In this document: positions 25,407-33,135 of the stretch, piece by piece
Layout of the letters: each line of letters begins with the position of its first letter
Numbering within the stretch: position 1 is the first letter of the stretch
Source of the DNA: Bacillus_CJ salitolerans
GTDB lineage: Bacteria; Bacillota; Bacilli; Bacillales; SA4
NCBI RefSeq assembly: GCF_042680805.1
Contig: NZ_JBHUEM010000020.1
Coordinates: 124,001-188,000, forward strand
Length of the DNA stretch: 64,000 nucleotides
Reading direction: 5' to 3'
The notes under the pieces: model-generated
What the model was told of the DNA's origin: nothing
Databases searched by the model: none
What the model saw: only the letters and a program-made list of their open reading frames with translations
Translations under genes and position numbers: made by a program

Positions 25407-26171
25407 ATGTCAAACAGATTCGATGGAAGAGTTGCCTTCGTTACTGGTGGTAGTAAAGGGATTGGTAAGGGGATTACAGAACTTTTTGCAAAAGAAGGTG
25501 CAATTGTTGCTTTAGTTGATATAAACGAAGAAGCTTTAAATGAAACTACGAATGAACTGAAGGAAAAGGGATTTGAAGTTTACTCTAAGGTAGTGGATGT
25601 TACAAAGGCAGATCAAGTAGAGGTTGCAGTACAAGAAGTGTATGAATCCTACGGTTCTCTTGATATTCTAGTCAATAATGCTGGTGTCATACGAGATAAT
25701 TTATTTTTCAAAATGACGGATTCAGACTGGGATTTGGTTATGGAAGTTCATTTAAAAGGAGCGTTTCATGCAGCTCGAGCCGTTCAAAAGTATATGGTAG
25801 AGAAGAAATATGGGAGAATTATTAACATTTCTTCGACTTCTGCTCTTGGTAATCGTGGGCAAGCTAATTACGCAACGGCAAAAGCAGGCTTACAAGGCTT
25901 AACGAAAACACTAGCAATTGAGCTTGGGAGGTATGGAATTACAGCAAATTCTGTAGCACCGGGATTTATTGAAACCGATATGACAAGAGAAACAGCAAGA
26001 AGAATAGGAATTTCATTCGATGATTTAATAAAAGCAAGTGTATCGGCAATTCCTGTTGGGAGAAGTGGTAAACCTCAAGATATTGCAAACGCTGTAGCAT
26101 TCTTTGCGGATGAGAAGTCTTCGTTTGTTAATGGTCAAGTACTCTATGTAGCTGGTGGACCGAAAAACTAG
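25407..26171 (+). CDS. SDR family oxidoreductase, FabG-like
   Basis: Short-chain dehydrogenase of 254 aa: TGGSKGIGKG cofactor loop, VDIN acidic end of strand 2 (favouring NAD), NNAGVI, ISSTSALGNRGQANYATAK with the catalytic Ser, Tyr and Lys, and PVGRSGKPQDIANAVAFF. It resembles 3-oxoacyl reductase/3-hydroxyacyl-CoA dehydrogenase SDRs. In this operon, directly upstream of a MaoC hydratase pair, it is a good candidate for the 3-hydroxyacyl-CoA dehydrogenase step. AAGGGGGAAT precedes ATG 25407. Confidence 0.87.
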   Translation: MSNRFDGRVAFVTGGSKGIGKGITELFAKEGAIVALVDINEEALNETTNELKEKGFEVYSKVVDVTKADQVEVAVQEVYESYGSLDILVNNAGVIRDNLFFKMTDSDWDLVMEVHLKGAFHAARAVQKYMVEKKYGRIINISSTSALGNRGQANYATAKAGLQGLTKTLAIELGRYGITANSVAPGFIETDMTRETARRIGISFDDLIKASVSAIPVGRSGKPQDIANAVAFFADEKSSFVNGQVLYVAGGPKN

Positions 26172-26191
26172 AATATTAAGTGAGGTGAAAA

Positions 26192-26644
26192 ATGATGTTT
26201 TCTCCATACATTGGAAAACGTTCAGAAAAGCTAAAGAACATGGTGGAAAGAGGTGCAGTCAAAAAGTTTGCAGAAGCAATTGGAGATCCACACCCTATTT
26301 TTCTGGATGAAAAAGTAGGCGCCAAATCAAGATACGGACAAAATATTGCGCCACCTACATTTCCTAGAGTGTTTGATTATGGAACAATTGAAGGTTTGTA
26401 TCTACCCAATAAAGGCTTAATTCACGGTGAACAGGTGTATCACTATGAGCGACCATTACTTGTAGGAGAAGAGATTTACTGCTATACAGAAATACAAGAT
26501 TACTATGAAAAAACTGGAAATTTTGGTCAAATGGGTTTCCTCGTTATATCGAATAATGGTGAAGATGATAATGGTTTACCTATTTTTACATCAAAGCAAG
26601 TCATTATTATAAGTGAAGCCGTTAGAAGGGAGTTGCTCGTATGA
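26192..26644 (+). CDS. MaoC-like dehydratase, FAS1-type N-terminal subunit
   Basis: Hot-dog fold protein of 150 aa of the MaoC_dehydrat_N type: FAEAIGDPHPIFLDEKVG, GQNIAPPTFPRVFDYG and a C-terminal strand region with TSKQVIIISEAV. This half usually lacks the catalytic Asp/His and pairs with a second hot-dog subunit, as in mycobacterial HadAB/HadBC. The next gene encodes exactly such a subunit and overlaps by 4 bases. Together they should hydrate an enoyl-CoA (R-specific type), probably for a bulky or branched acyl group. The start may be codon 1 or 2 (adjacent Met codons); GTGAGGTG lies upstream. Confidence 0.85.
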   Translation: MMFSPYIGKRSEKLKNMVERGAVKKFAEAIGDPHPIFLDEKVGAKSRYGQNIAPPTFPRVFDYGTIEGLYLPNKGLIHGEQVYHYERPLLVGEEIYCYTEIQDYYEKTGNFGQMGFLVISNNGEDDNGLPIFTSKQVIIISEAVRRELLV

Positions 26645-27051
26645 CTATATCATTAAAGGAGCTACAAAGTGGCGACCAATTGCCGATTGTTGATCTTCCA
26701 CCAGTATCACGTATTGATTTAATCAAATATGCGGGAGCTTCTGGTGACTATAATCCTATTCATACAATTGATGATGAAGCAAGGAAGGCTGGCTTGCCAG
26801 GTATAATCGCACACGGTATGTGGACGATGGGAAACTTAGGTAAACTTTTCACTTCATTTTATGAAGAAGGATTTTTACAAGATTTTTCAATTCGTTTCCA
26901 AGGAATGGTCCTCTTAGATGATGTTGTGACATTGAAAGCAGTATTAAGAGAAACAAATAATCAGAAACTAAAGTTTGATGTGAGAGCGAGTAAGCAGGAT
27001 GGTACAGATGTGTTAAAGGGTGAAGTGGTTTACTACCTTTACAAAGACTAG
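26641..27051 (+). CDS. MaoC-like (R)-specific enoyl-CoA hydratase, catalytic subunit
   Basis: Hot-dog fold protein of 136 aa with the hydratase-2 motif: ASGDYNPIHTIDDEARKAGL followed by IIAHGM. Asp36 and His41 correspond to the catalytic pair. The length fits the active half of a two-subunit dehydratase. It overlaps the preceding MaoC-N gene as ATGA, so the two are translationally coupled and likely form a heterodimer. It provides the hydratase that the PaaG-like crotonase at 19.8 kb lacks. Confidence 0.87.
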   Translation: MTISLKELQSGDQLPIVDLPPVSRIDLIKYAGASGDYNPIHTIDDEARKAGLPGIIAHGMWTMGNLGKLFTSFYEEGFLQDFSIRFQGMVLLDDVVTLKAVLRETNNQKLKFDVRASKQDGTDVLKGEVVYYLYKD

Positions 27052-27136
27052 GGAAATTATCGAGCCAGTTATTACAAAACTCAATGTAAGATCATTTCGA
27101 ATTTATTAGACTAACATGTAAAGTGAGGTGGAGCCA

Positions 27137-28285
27137 TTGAACTTTGAACTGTCTGAAGATATTCTTTTTTTAAAGAGAAATGTTCGTGAATTCATACAAA
27201 CAGAAGTCGAAGCAGTAGCGATGAAAATAGAAGAAGATGATAGAATACCTGAAAGAATCATTACAATGTCAAAAGAGCTAGGATTATTTGGTTTAAGTAT
27301 TCCAGAAGAATACGGTGGTACGGGCATTGGAATGGTGGGTAAATGTGCTCTTTATGAAGAGATTGGTCAAACACATAATGGATATACAACTTTAATAGGT
27401 GCACATACAGGTATTGGTACAGTCGGTATTGTAGAGATGGGAAATAAGAAACAGAAAGAAAAATATCTTCCTAGAATGGCGACTGGTGATTGGATAGGGG
27501 CATTTGCGTTAACTGAGCCAGATGCGGGATCAAATGCCGCAAACCTTAAAACGACAGCTGTTAAAAAAGGAGATAAATATATTGTAAATGGATTGAAGCA
27601 TTACATTACGAATGCTAGCGATGCATATGTTTTTACTGTTATGGCAGTGACAGATCCTGACAAGGGAGCAAAAGGAATCACCTCCTTCATAGTAGAAAAG
27701 GATTTTCCTGGTTTTCGTGTAGGATCAATTGAGAAAAAAATGGGATTAAAAGGTTCTCAGTCTGCTGAACTTGTTTTGGAAGATTGCGAAGTGCCAATAG
27801 AGAATGTACTTGGTATAGAAGGTCAAGGCTATGTAAATGCCCTGAAGATATTAGCAAACGGACGTGCCGGGCTTGCATCACGAAACTTAGGGTCCTGCCA
27901 AAAACTGCTAGATATGTCGATTGCGTATGCAAAGGAACGTATACAATTCGGAGAACCTATCATTCGCTATCAGGCTGTTAGCCATATGCTAGCAGAAATG
28001 GCCGTTGAAATCGAAGCTCTTCGTTCGTTTACTTACAGAGTAGCGTGGATGGTAGACCAAAAAATGAAGGTCATTAAAGAAGCTGCGATGCTTAAACTTT
28101 ATGGTTCAGAGGTTTATAACCGGGTTGCTGATAAAGCAGTCCAAATTCATGGAGGACTAGGATATATATCGGATTACCCGATAGAGCGATTTTACCGTGA
28201 TGCTAGAATAACAAGGATCTATGAAGGAACATCAGAAATTCAGAAAAACATCATCGCATCAGAACTTGAAAAGGAGATAAAGTGA
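27137..28285 (+). CDS. acyl-CoA dehydrogenase (3 of 4)
   Basis: Acyl-CoA dehydrogenase of 382 aa with a canonical layout: ALTEPDAGSNAANLKT, GLKGSQSAELVLEDC, RIQFGEPI, QIHGGLGYISDYPIERFYRD and a consensus catalytic RIYEGTSEIQK. It most resembles general short/medium-chain enzymes of the Bacillus MmgC/AcdA kind. The start is probably TTG 27137 (MNFELSEDILF) with GAGGTGGAG upstream; GTG 27128 lies inside that binding site. It ends the five-gene operon; a two-hairpin repeat element follows immediately. Confidence 0.88.
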   Translation: MNFELSEDILFLKRNVREFIQTEVEAVAMKIEEDDRIPERIITMSKELGLFGLSIPEEYGGTGIGMVGKCALYEEIGQTHNGYTTLIGAHTGIGTVGIVEMGNKKQKEKYLPRMATGDWIGAFALTEPDAGSNAANLKTTAVKKGDKYIVNGLKHYITNASDAYVFTVMAVTDPDKGAKGITSFIVEKDFPGFRVGSIEKKMGLKGSQSAELVLEDCEVPIENVLGIEGQGYVNALKILANGRAGLASRNLGSCQKLLDMSIAYAKERIQFGEPIIRYQAVSHMLAEMAVEIEALRSFTYRVAWMVDQKMKVIKEAAMLKLYGSEVYNRVADKAVQIHGGLGYISDYPIERFYRDARITRIYEGTSEIQKNIIASELEKEIK

Positions 28286-28287
28286 AA

Positions 28288-28434
28288 CTTCAATCAGTGG
28301 GGGGTTCCCCATCCCCCACTGATTGATAGTTGAACCAATCGGGTTCTTACTGGCGCTTATCCCCCACTTAAACTTCTCGATTCATCTAAAGTTTTGAAGT
28401 GGGGGTCTTAGCGACAGTTGGAGCGGGATAAAGT
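28288..28434. repeat. double-hairpin repeat element
   Basis: Two stem-loops lie side by side. TCAATCAGTGGGGG (28290-28303) pairs perfectly with CCCCCACTGATTGA (28313-28326). CCCCCACTTAAACTT (28361-28375) pairs with AAGTTTTGAAGTGGGGG (28389-28405) apart from a two-base bulge. They are joined by GAACCAATCGGGTTC, itself nearly palindromic, and followed by TTAGCGACAG. I recognise this block from other Bacillaceae genomes, where it recurs between genes, so it is probably a MITE-like or RNA-structured dispersed repeat. It could also act as a terminator. Nothing else lies between 28286 and the promoter region. Confidence 0.6.
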
Positions 28435-28540
28435 AAAAGAATCTGGTGTCTTGTATGCTGCTACCTCTCTAATGAATGTTGTTTTATTATGAATGATTTT
28501 AGTTTAGAGAAGATAAATATACTAATTTAACTTGTTTAAA

Positions 28541-28560
28541 TAAAATACTGACTAGTTAGT
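28541..28560 (+). promoter_or_regulatory. -10 element and TetR-type operator upstream of the ACAD11-like gene
   Basis: TAAAAT (28541-28546) abuts the palindrome ACTGACTAGTTAGT (28547-28560), the most symmetric of the four sites. No good -35 is seen, which would fit strict repression or an activator. Confidence 0.6.
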
Positions 28561-28594
28561 AACCTGTTTGTGGCTACTGGAAAGTGAGGAAACG

Positions 28595-29800
28595 ATGAAT
28601 TTTGACTATTCTCAGAAAGTAAAAGAGTATCAACGAAAACTAACCGTATTTATGGAGGATTATATTTATCCAAATGAAAAGCTATATAAACAACAGCTAG
28701 ATCCGACTAACCCTTTTTCAAAAGTACCTCCGATTATAGAAGAGTTAAAATTTAAAGCAAAAGAAAAGGGGCTGTGGAATCTATTTTTACCAGATAGTGA
28801 GTTAGGTGCTGGATTAACAAACCTAGAATATGCCCCTCTTTGTGAGATTATGGGACGATCTGCCATAGCCCCTGAAGTTTTTAACTGTGCGGCTCCTGAT
28901 ACTGGAAATATGGAAGTACTTGTTCGGTATGGTACGGAGAAGCAAAAAGAAGAATGGCTAACCCCTCTATTAAACGGAGATATTCGTTCCTGCTTTTCCA
29001 TGACTGAACCTGGTGTGGCATCCTCGGATGCGACCAATATCCAAGCAAGTATTATACGGGATGGAGAGGAGTATGTCGTAAACGGTACAAAATGGTGGTC
29101 ATCTGGTGCAGGAGATCCAAGATGCAAAATTGCGATTGTGATGGGAAAATCTGATCCAAATGCACCAAAGTATTCTCAGCAATCGATGGTTTTAGTCCCT
29201 CTCAATACACCAGGAGTTACGATCAAGCGTTTATTACCTGTATTTGGATATGATCATGCTCCTCATGGGCATGCCGAAATAGAATTCAAGGATGTTAGAG
29301 TCCCAGATTCTAACATGATTTGGGGAGAAGGAAAAGGATTTGCAATTGCTCAAGGAAGATTAGGCCCAGGAAGAATACACCACTGTATGAGAACAATTGG
29401 TGCTGCTGAACGAGCAATAGAAGAATTGTGTAAGCGCATTCAGTCAAGAAAAGCTTTTGGGAAAAAACTATCCGAACAAGGTGTAATTCAGGAATGGATA
29501 GCCAATTCAAGGATTGAAATTGAGCAAGCTAGACTTCTGACACTGAAGGCAGCTTATATGATGGATACAGTTGGTAACAAAGAAGCTAAAACAGAGATTG
29601 CTATGATTAAAGTCGTTGCACCTAACATGGCACTAACTGTTATTGACCGAGCCATCCAAGCATTTGGTGCAGCTGGAGTTGGTGATGATACACCTCTTGC
29701 ATCAAGCTGGGCTAACATACGCACGTTACGATTAGCTGATGGTCCAGACGAAGTACACCGCCGTGCGATTGCGAAATATGAACTTGAAAAGTACGAATAG
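28595..29800 (+). CDS. acyl-CoA dehydrogenase (4 of 4), ACAD10/11-like
   Basis: Protein of 401 aa. It departs from the other three: MTEPGVASSDATNIQAS with the extra Ser-Asp, GTKWWSSGAGDPR, ARLLTLKAAYMMD, QAFGAAGVGDDTPLA, and a final LRLADGPDEVHRRAI. The last segment replaces YEGT with ADGP. These are features of the ACAD10/ACAD11 branch, which in animals works on 4-phosphoacyl-CoAs formed by an attached kinase domain. A matching APH-fold kinase is encoded at 32.1 kb. ATG at 28595 has GTGAGGAA upstream; the frame is open from 28568. It forms a two-gene unit with the next SDR. Confidence 0.87.
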   Translation: MNFDYSQKVKEYQRKLTVFMEDYIYPNEKLYKQQLDPTNPFSKVPPIIEELKFKAKEKGLWNLFLPDSELGAGLTNLEYAPLCEIMGRSAIAPEVFNCAAPDTGNMEVLVRYGTEKQKEEWLTPLLNGDIRSCFSMTEPGVASSDATNIQASIIRDGEEYVVNGTKWWSSGAGDPRCKIAIVMGKSDPNAPKYSQQSMVLVPLNTPGVTIKRLLPVFGYDHAPHGHAEIEFKDVRVPDSNMIWGEGKGFAIAQGRLGPGRIHHCMRTIGAAERAIEELCKRIQSRKAFGKKLSEQGVIQEWIANSRIEIEQARLLTLKAAYMMDTVGNKEAKTEIAMIKVVAPNMALTVIDRAIQAFGAAGVGDDTPLASSWANIRTLRLADGPDEVHRRAIAKYELEKYE

Positions 29801-29831
29801 TACGAATAGTGAAGAAGGTGGGGATTAGAAT

Positions 29832-30605
29832 ATGCATGTAAAAGAGCTTTTTGATCTTACTGGAAAGACAGCCATTGTAACAGGTGGAGGCCGTGGACTT
29901 GGAGAACAAATCGCGTTAGGTTTAGCTGAGGCAGGAGCTAATGTAGTCGTTTGTTCTAGAAAGTTAGATGCCTGCTTGGAAGTGAGTGAAGAATTGAAGA
30001 AATTAGGGGTCAATACACTCGCAATAAAATGTGATATTACAAACCCTGATGATATAAGAAATGTTGTGGAAGAAACGGTCAATCATTTTGGACGCATTGA
30101 TGTTTTAGTAAATAACAGCGGTGCCTCATGGGGAGCACCTGTAGAGGAAATGCCACTGGAAGCATGGCAGAAAGTATTTGATGTCAATATCACTGGAACA
30201 TTTCTAATGTCACAAGCAGTAGGAAAGGTCATGCTAGCTCAAAAAAGTGGCAAGATTATTAATATCGCATCCGTTGCGGGACTAAGGGGATCACACCCTA
30301 AATTTATGAATGCAATAGGCTATAACTCTAGTAAAGGTGCGGTTATTACCTTTACAAAGGATTTAGCTGCAAAATGGGGACCACAAGGCATCTATGTTAA
30401 TGCGATTGCTCCAGGATTCTTTCCAACAAAAATGTCAAAAATTTTAATTGAGCAAGGAAAAGACCATCTTTTAGAGTCAACACCGCTTCGTAAATTTGGT
30501 TCTGATACAGATTTAAAAGGAGTTGCATTATTCCTTGCCTCTGCCGCCTCTGATTTTATTACAGGTGAGGTTGTTGTCGTTGATGGTGGCTCAAGTTCGA
30601 TGTAA
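29832..30605 (+). CDS. SDR family oxidoreductase
   Basis: Short-chain dehydrogenase of 257 aa: TGGGRGLGEQ, CSRKLD (a basic residue after strand 2, suggesting NADP), NNSGASWGAP, ASVAGLRGS and catalytic YNSSK, ending GEVVVVDGGSSSM. It resembles gluconate-5-dehydrogenase-like/RhlG-type SDRs often found beside ACAD11-like genes. It is 31 bases after the ACAD gene and probably oxidises the resulting hydroxyacyl-CoA. ATG 29832 is preceded by GAAGGTGGGGA. Confidence 0.85.
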   Translation: MHVKELFDLTGKTAIVTGGGRGLGEQIALGLAEAGANVVVCSRKLDACLEVSEELKKLGVNTLAIKCDITNPDDIRNVVEETVNHFGRIDVLVNNSGASWGAPVEEMPLEAWQKVFDVNITGTFLMSQAVGKVMLAQKSGKIINIASVAGLRGSHPKFMNAIGYNSSKGAVITFTKDLAAKWGPQGIYVNAIAPGFFPTKMSKILIEQGKDHLLESTPLRKFGSDTDLKGVALFLASAASDFITGEVVVVDGGSSSM

Positions 30606-30714
30606 ACTTGTAAACTTCACCCTTCTGAAAGTTGCCGATTATAGTTCAAAAGTTGCTGATAAATATTATTTTTGTATTAATTAGCTATTTTTTTCAGCAA
30701 ATAACAAAACGAAT

Positions 30715-30727
30715 GAATCATTGATTC
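30715..30727. promoter_or_regulatory. palindrome upstream of the thiolase operon
   Basis: GAATCA-T-TGATTC is a perfect 6-1-6 inverted repeat in the 237-base gap before the thiolase gene; GAATGA lies just left of it. It resembles Bacillus FadR boxes only loosely and is unlike the 14-bp TetR-type sites. Confidence 0.4.
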
Positions 30728-30842
30728 TCATTTTCTACTAACAGAATAGGAAAACTAAACAAAAATTGATACTTTTTGCTACAAACCTTTAAAAATAGCT
30801 AATTTTCTATTCAACTAAACAACAACATGTGAGGTGAATACA

Positions 30843-32012
30843 ATGAATCGGGATGCTGTCATAGTTTCAGCTGTAAGGACAGCGATTGCAAGAGCGGGAG
30901 GAGCATTAGCTACTGTTCCTGCACATATTTTCGGTGCTCAAGTTTTTAAGGAAGCAGTAAGACGTGTAAAGATTCATCCAAATCAAATCGAGGATGTCGT
31001 TATCGGAAATGTCACGAGTGGTGGAGGGAATATAGCTAGGTTAACAGCACTTCAAGCTGGATTTGGACTTGAAATTCCAGGGATGACGATTGATAGACAG
31101 TGTGGTTCTGGAATAAATGCGGTGAACCTAGCAGCACAAGCGATTAAAGCTGGTGTAGGAGACATTTTTCTCGCAGGCGGGATTGAGAGCATGAGCAGGG
31201 CTCCTTATTTAATGGAACGTCCTGATAAAGCATATAGCCCAATTCCACCGAGTATAAAAAAGCCAAGACTCTCACCGGATGAGATTGGAAATCCACCAAT
31301 GGGAATTACTGCAGAGAATCTAGTAAAACAGTATAACATTTCACGAGAAGAACAGGACGAATTTTCATACCAAAGTCAGCAAAAAATGGCTGTAGCCATG
31401 AAGGAAGGACGATTCTCTGATCAAATAGTACCTATTCAAATTCCAACAAAAAATAAGAACCCTATTATTTTTAATCAAGATGAACACCCTCGTCCCGACA
31501 CCACAATAGAAGCACTTTCAAAGATTCCGGCTGCATTTATTAAAGGTGGAACTGTAACAGCTGGAAATAGCTCTGGCTTAAACGATGCTGCAGCAGCACT
31601 TGTGATTATGTCGAGAGACAAAGCGGAAGAATTCGGACTCAAGCCCCTAGCAGTGATTAGAGAGTTTGGAGTTGCTGGTGTCAATCCCAATATCATGGGA
31701 ATTGGCCCGGTACCAGTTACAAAAAAAGTGCTAGAAAAATCAAGACTAACAGTAAATGACTTAGATATTGTTGAAATGAATGAAGCATTTGCAGCTCAAG
31801 TTATAGCGTGTAATAGAGAGTTAAAGATCAACCTTAACAAATTAAATGTAAATGGTGGAGCGATAGCACATGGACATCCACTTGGTGCAACAGGCGCAAT
31901 TCTTATTACGAAAGCTGTATATGAACTTCACCGAAGAAATGGAAAATATGCTCTCATTACAGCATGTATTGGAGGGGGGCAGGGAATAGCGACCATCATT
32001 GAAAGAGAGTAG
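30843..32012 (+). CDS. acetyl-CoA C-acyltransferase (thiolase)
   Basis: Thiolase of 389 aa. The nucleophile is Cys87 in DRQCGSGINAVN; His345 in AHGHPLGATGA and Cys375 in TACIGGGQG complete the site. It performs the last beta-oxidation step, cleaving 3-oxoacyl-CoA with CoA, and is the only thiolase in the island. ATG at 30843 is preferred over the GTG at 30834 because GAGGTG lies 6 bases upstream. It begins a long operon that includes the kinase, ligase and transporter genes. Confidence 0.92.
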   Translation: MNRDAVIVSAVRTAIARAGGALATVPAHIFGAQVFKEAVRRVKIHPNQIEDVVIGNVTSGGGNIARLTALQAGFGLEIPGMTIDRQCGSGINAVNLAAQAIKAGVGDIFLAGGIESMSRAPYLMERPDKAYSPIPPSIKKPRLSPDEIGNPPMGITAENLVKQYNISREEQDEFSYQSQQKMAVAMKEGRFSDQIVPIQIPTKNKNPIIFNQDEHPRPDTTIEALSKIPAAFIKGGTVTAGNSSGLNDAAAALVIMSRDKAEEFGLKPLAVIREFGVAGVNPNIMGIGPVPVTKKVLEKSRLTVNDLDIVEMNEAFAAQVIACNRELKINLNKLNVNGGAIAHGHPLGATGAILITKAVYELHRRNGKYALITACIGGGQGIATIIERE

Positions 32013-32063
32013 GAACTCGGCCGTCTTTTAAATTCAGAATTTTCAAAAAGAAGGGAGAGCGCC

Positions 32064-33122
32064 ATGGTATCAGATACAATTCCGATTCGGAAAGGTGAGG
32101 AAGTCGATATTGCGAGAATTGAAAATTATATTCGAGCACACATTCCGGATTTACCAAGTGAACCGCTTACTATCGAGCAATTTAGTGCGGGTAGGTCCAA
32201 TTTAACCTATCAACTAAAAATAGGTAACTGGGAGGCAGTATTAAGGAGACCACCAATAGGACCTGTTGCTCCGAAAGCACATGACATGAAGAGAGAGTTT
32301 ACTATTTTACAAGAAATTCAGCCTTTATATAAACCAGCACCTAAACCATATTTATTTGGTGATGAAACAATTATCGGAAGTCCATTCTTTATAATGGAAC
32401 GAAAGCATGGGGTGTTATTAGATACACATTTTCCACCTCATATAAAGATAACAGATTCGAAATGCCGTCATCTCTCAGAAGTTATGGTAGATCAATTAGT
32501 TGAACTGCACGGAATTAACTATAAGGCAACGAATCTAGCTAATATGACAAGACCTATTGGGTTTATGGAAAGACAAGTACAAGGCTGGATTGGAAGATAT
32601 GATAAGTCGCGTACGGATGAAATACCACAAGTGGAGGATTTAAAAAAGTGGATGATTGACCACATCCCTAAAAAAAGTGATATTTCAATTATTCATTACG
32701 ACTTTAAACTCAATAACGCAATGTTTACTGAAGATTTAACTGAAATGATTGGTTTATTCGATTGGGAAATGACTACCGTTGGAGATCCATTAGCAGATTT
32801 AGGTGTAGCGATGAGTTATTGGATAGAGGAAAAGGACTCGGATTTACTAAAAAGAGGGATGGGAAAAGCTCCGATTACAACAAACCCCGGATTTATGAGT
32901 CGAAATGAGTTTATTCAATCCTACGCTGAAAAAAGTGGAAGGGATGTATCAAACATTGATTTCTATATGACTTTTTCTTATTTTAAATTAGCCGTGATAT
33001 GTCAACAAATTTACTATCGCTTTAAAAAGGGTCAGACGCAGGATAGGCGGTTTGAAAATTTCAATTTATTCGTCAACAATCTCATTCAATATGCTCATGA
33101 AGCTGCTATTTCACAAAGATAA
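32064..33122 (+). CDS. APH-fold phosphotransferase (ACAD10/11-type kinase domain)
   Basis: Protein of 352 aa with the aminoglycoside phosphotransferase fold: SAGRSNLTYQL glycine-rich loop region, IIHYDFKLNNAMF catalytic loop (Asp and Asn) and LFDWEMTTVGDPLADL metal-binding Asp. The PFFIMERKHGVLL and LHGINY segments are typical of the acyl-CoA-metabolism branch, not of antibiotic resistance. Homologues are fused to acyl-CoA dehydrogenases in ACAD10/11 and stand alone as LvaA, which phosphorylates 4-hydroxyvaleryl-CoA. A role in phosphorylating a hydroxyacyl-CoA is inferred. It lies 51 bases after the thiolase gene with AAGGGAGAG upstream. Confidence 0.85.
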   Translation: MVSDTIPIRKGEEVDIARIENYIRAHIPDLPSEPLTIEQFSAGRSNLTYQLKIGNWEAVLRRPPIGPVAPKAHDMKREFTILQEIQPLYKPAPKPYLFGDETIIGSPFFIMERKHGVLLDTHFPPHIKITDSKCRHLSEVMVDQLVELHGINYKATNLANMTRPIGFMERQVQGWIGRYDKSRTDEIPQVEDLKKWMIDHIPKKSDISIIHYDFKLNNAMFTEDLTEMIGLFDWEMTTVGDPLADLGVAMSYWIEEKDSDLLKRGMGKAPITTNPGFMSRNEFIQSYAEKSGRDVSNIDFYMTFSYFKLAVICQQIYYRFKKGQTQDRRFENFNLFVNNLIQYAHEAAISQR

Positions 33123-33135
33123 TAAAGGAGCGCTA

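Noticed and set aside
28666..29127. 153-aa open frame on the minus strand
   Set aside because: Antisense shadow of the ACAD10/11-like gene; no ribosome binding site or family pattern.
30715..30727. Calling this palindrome a FadR box
   Set aside because: Only one half resembles the B. subtilis consensus (TGAATGA...TCATTCA), so it is recorded as an unnamed palindrome.
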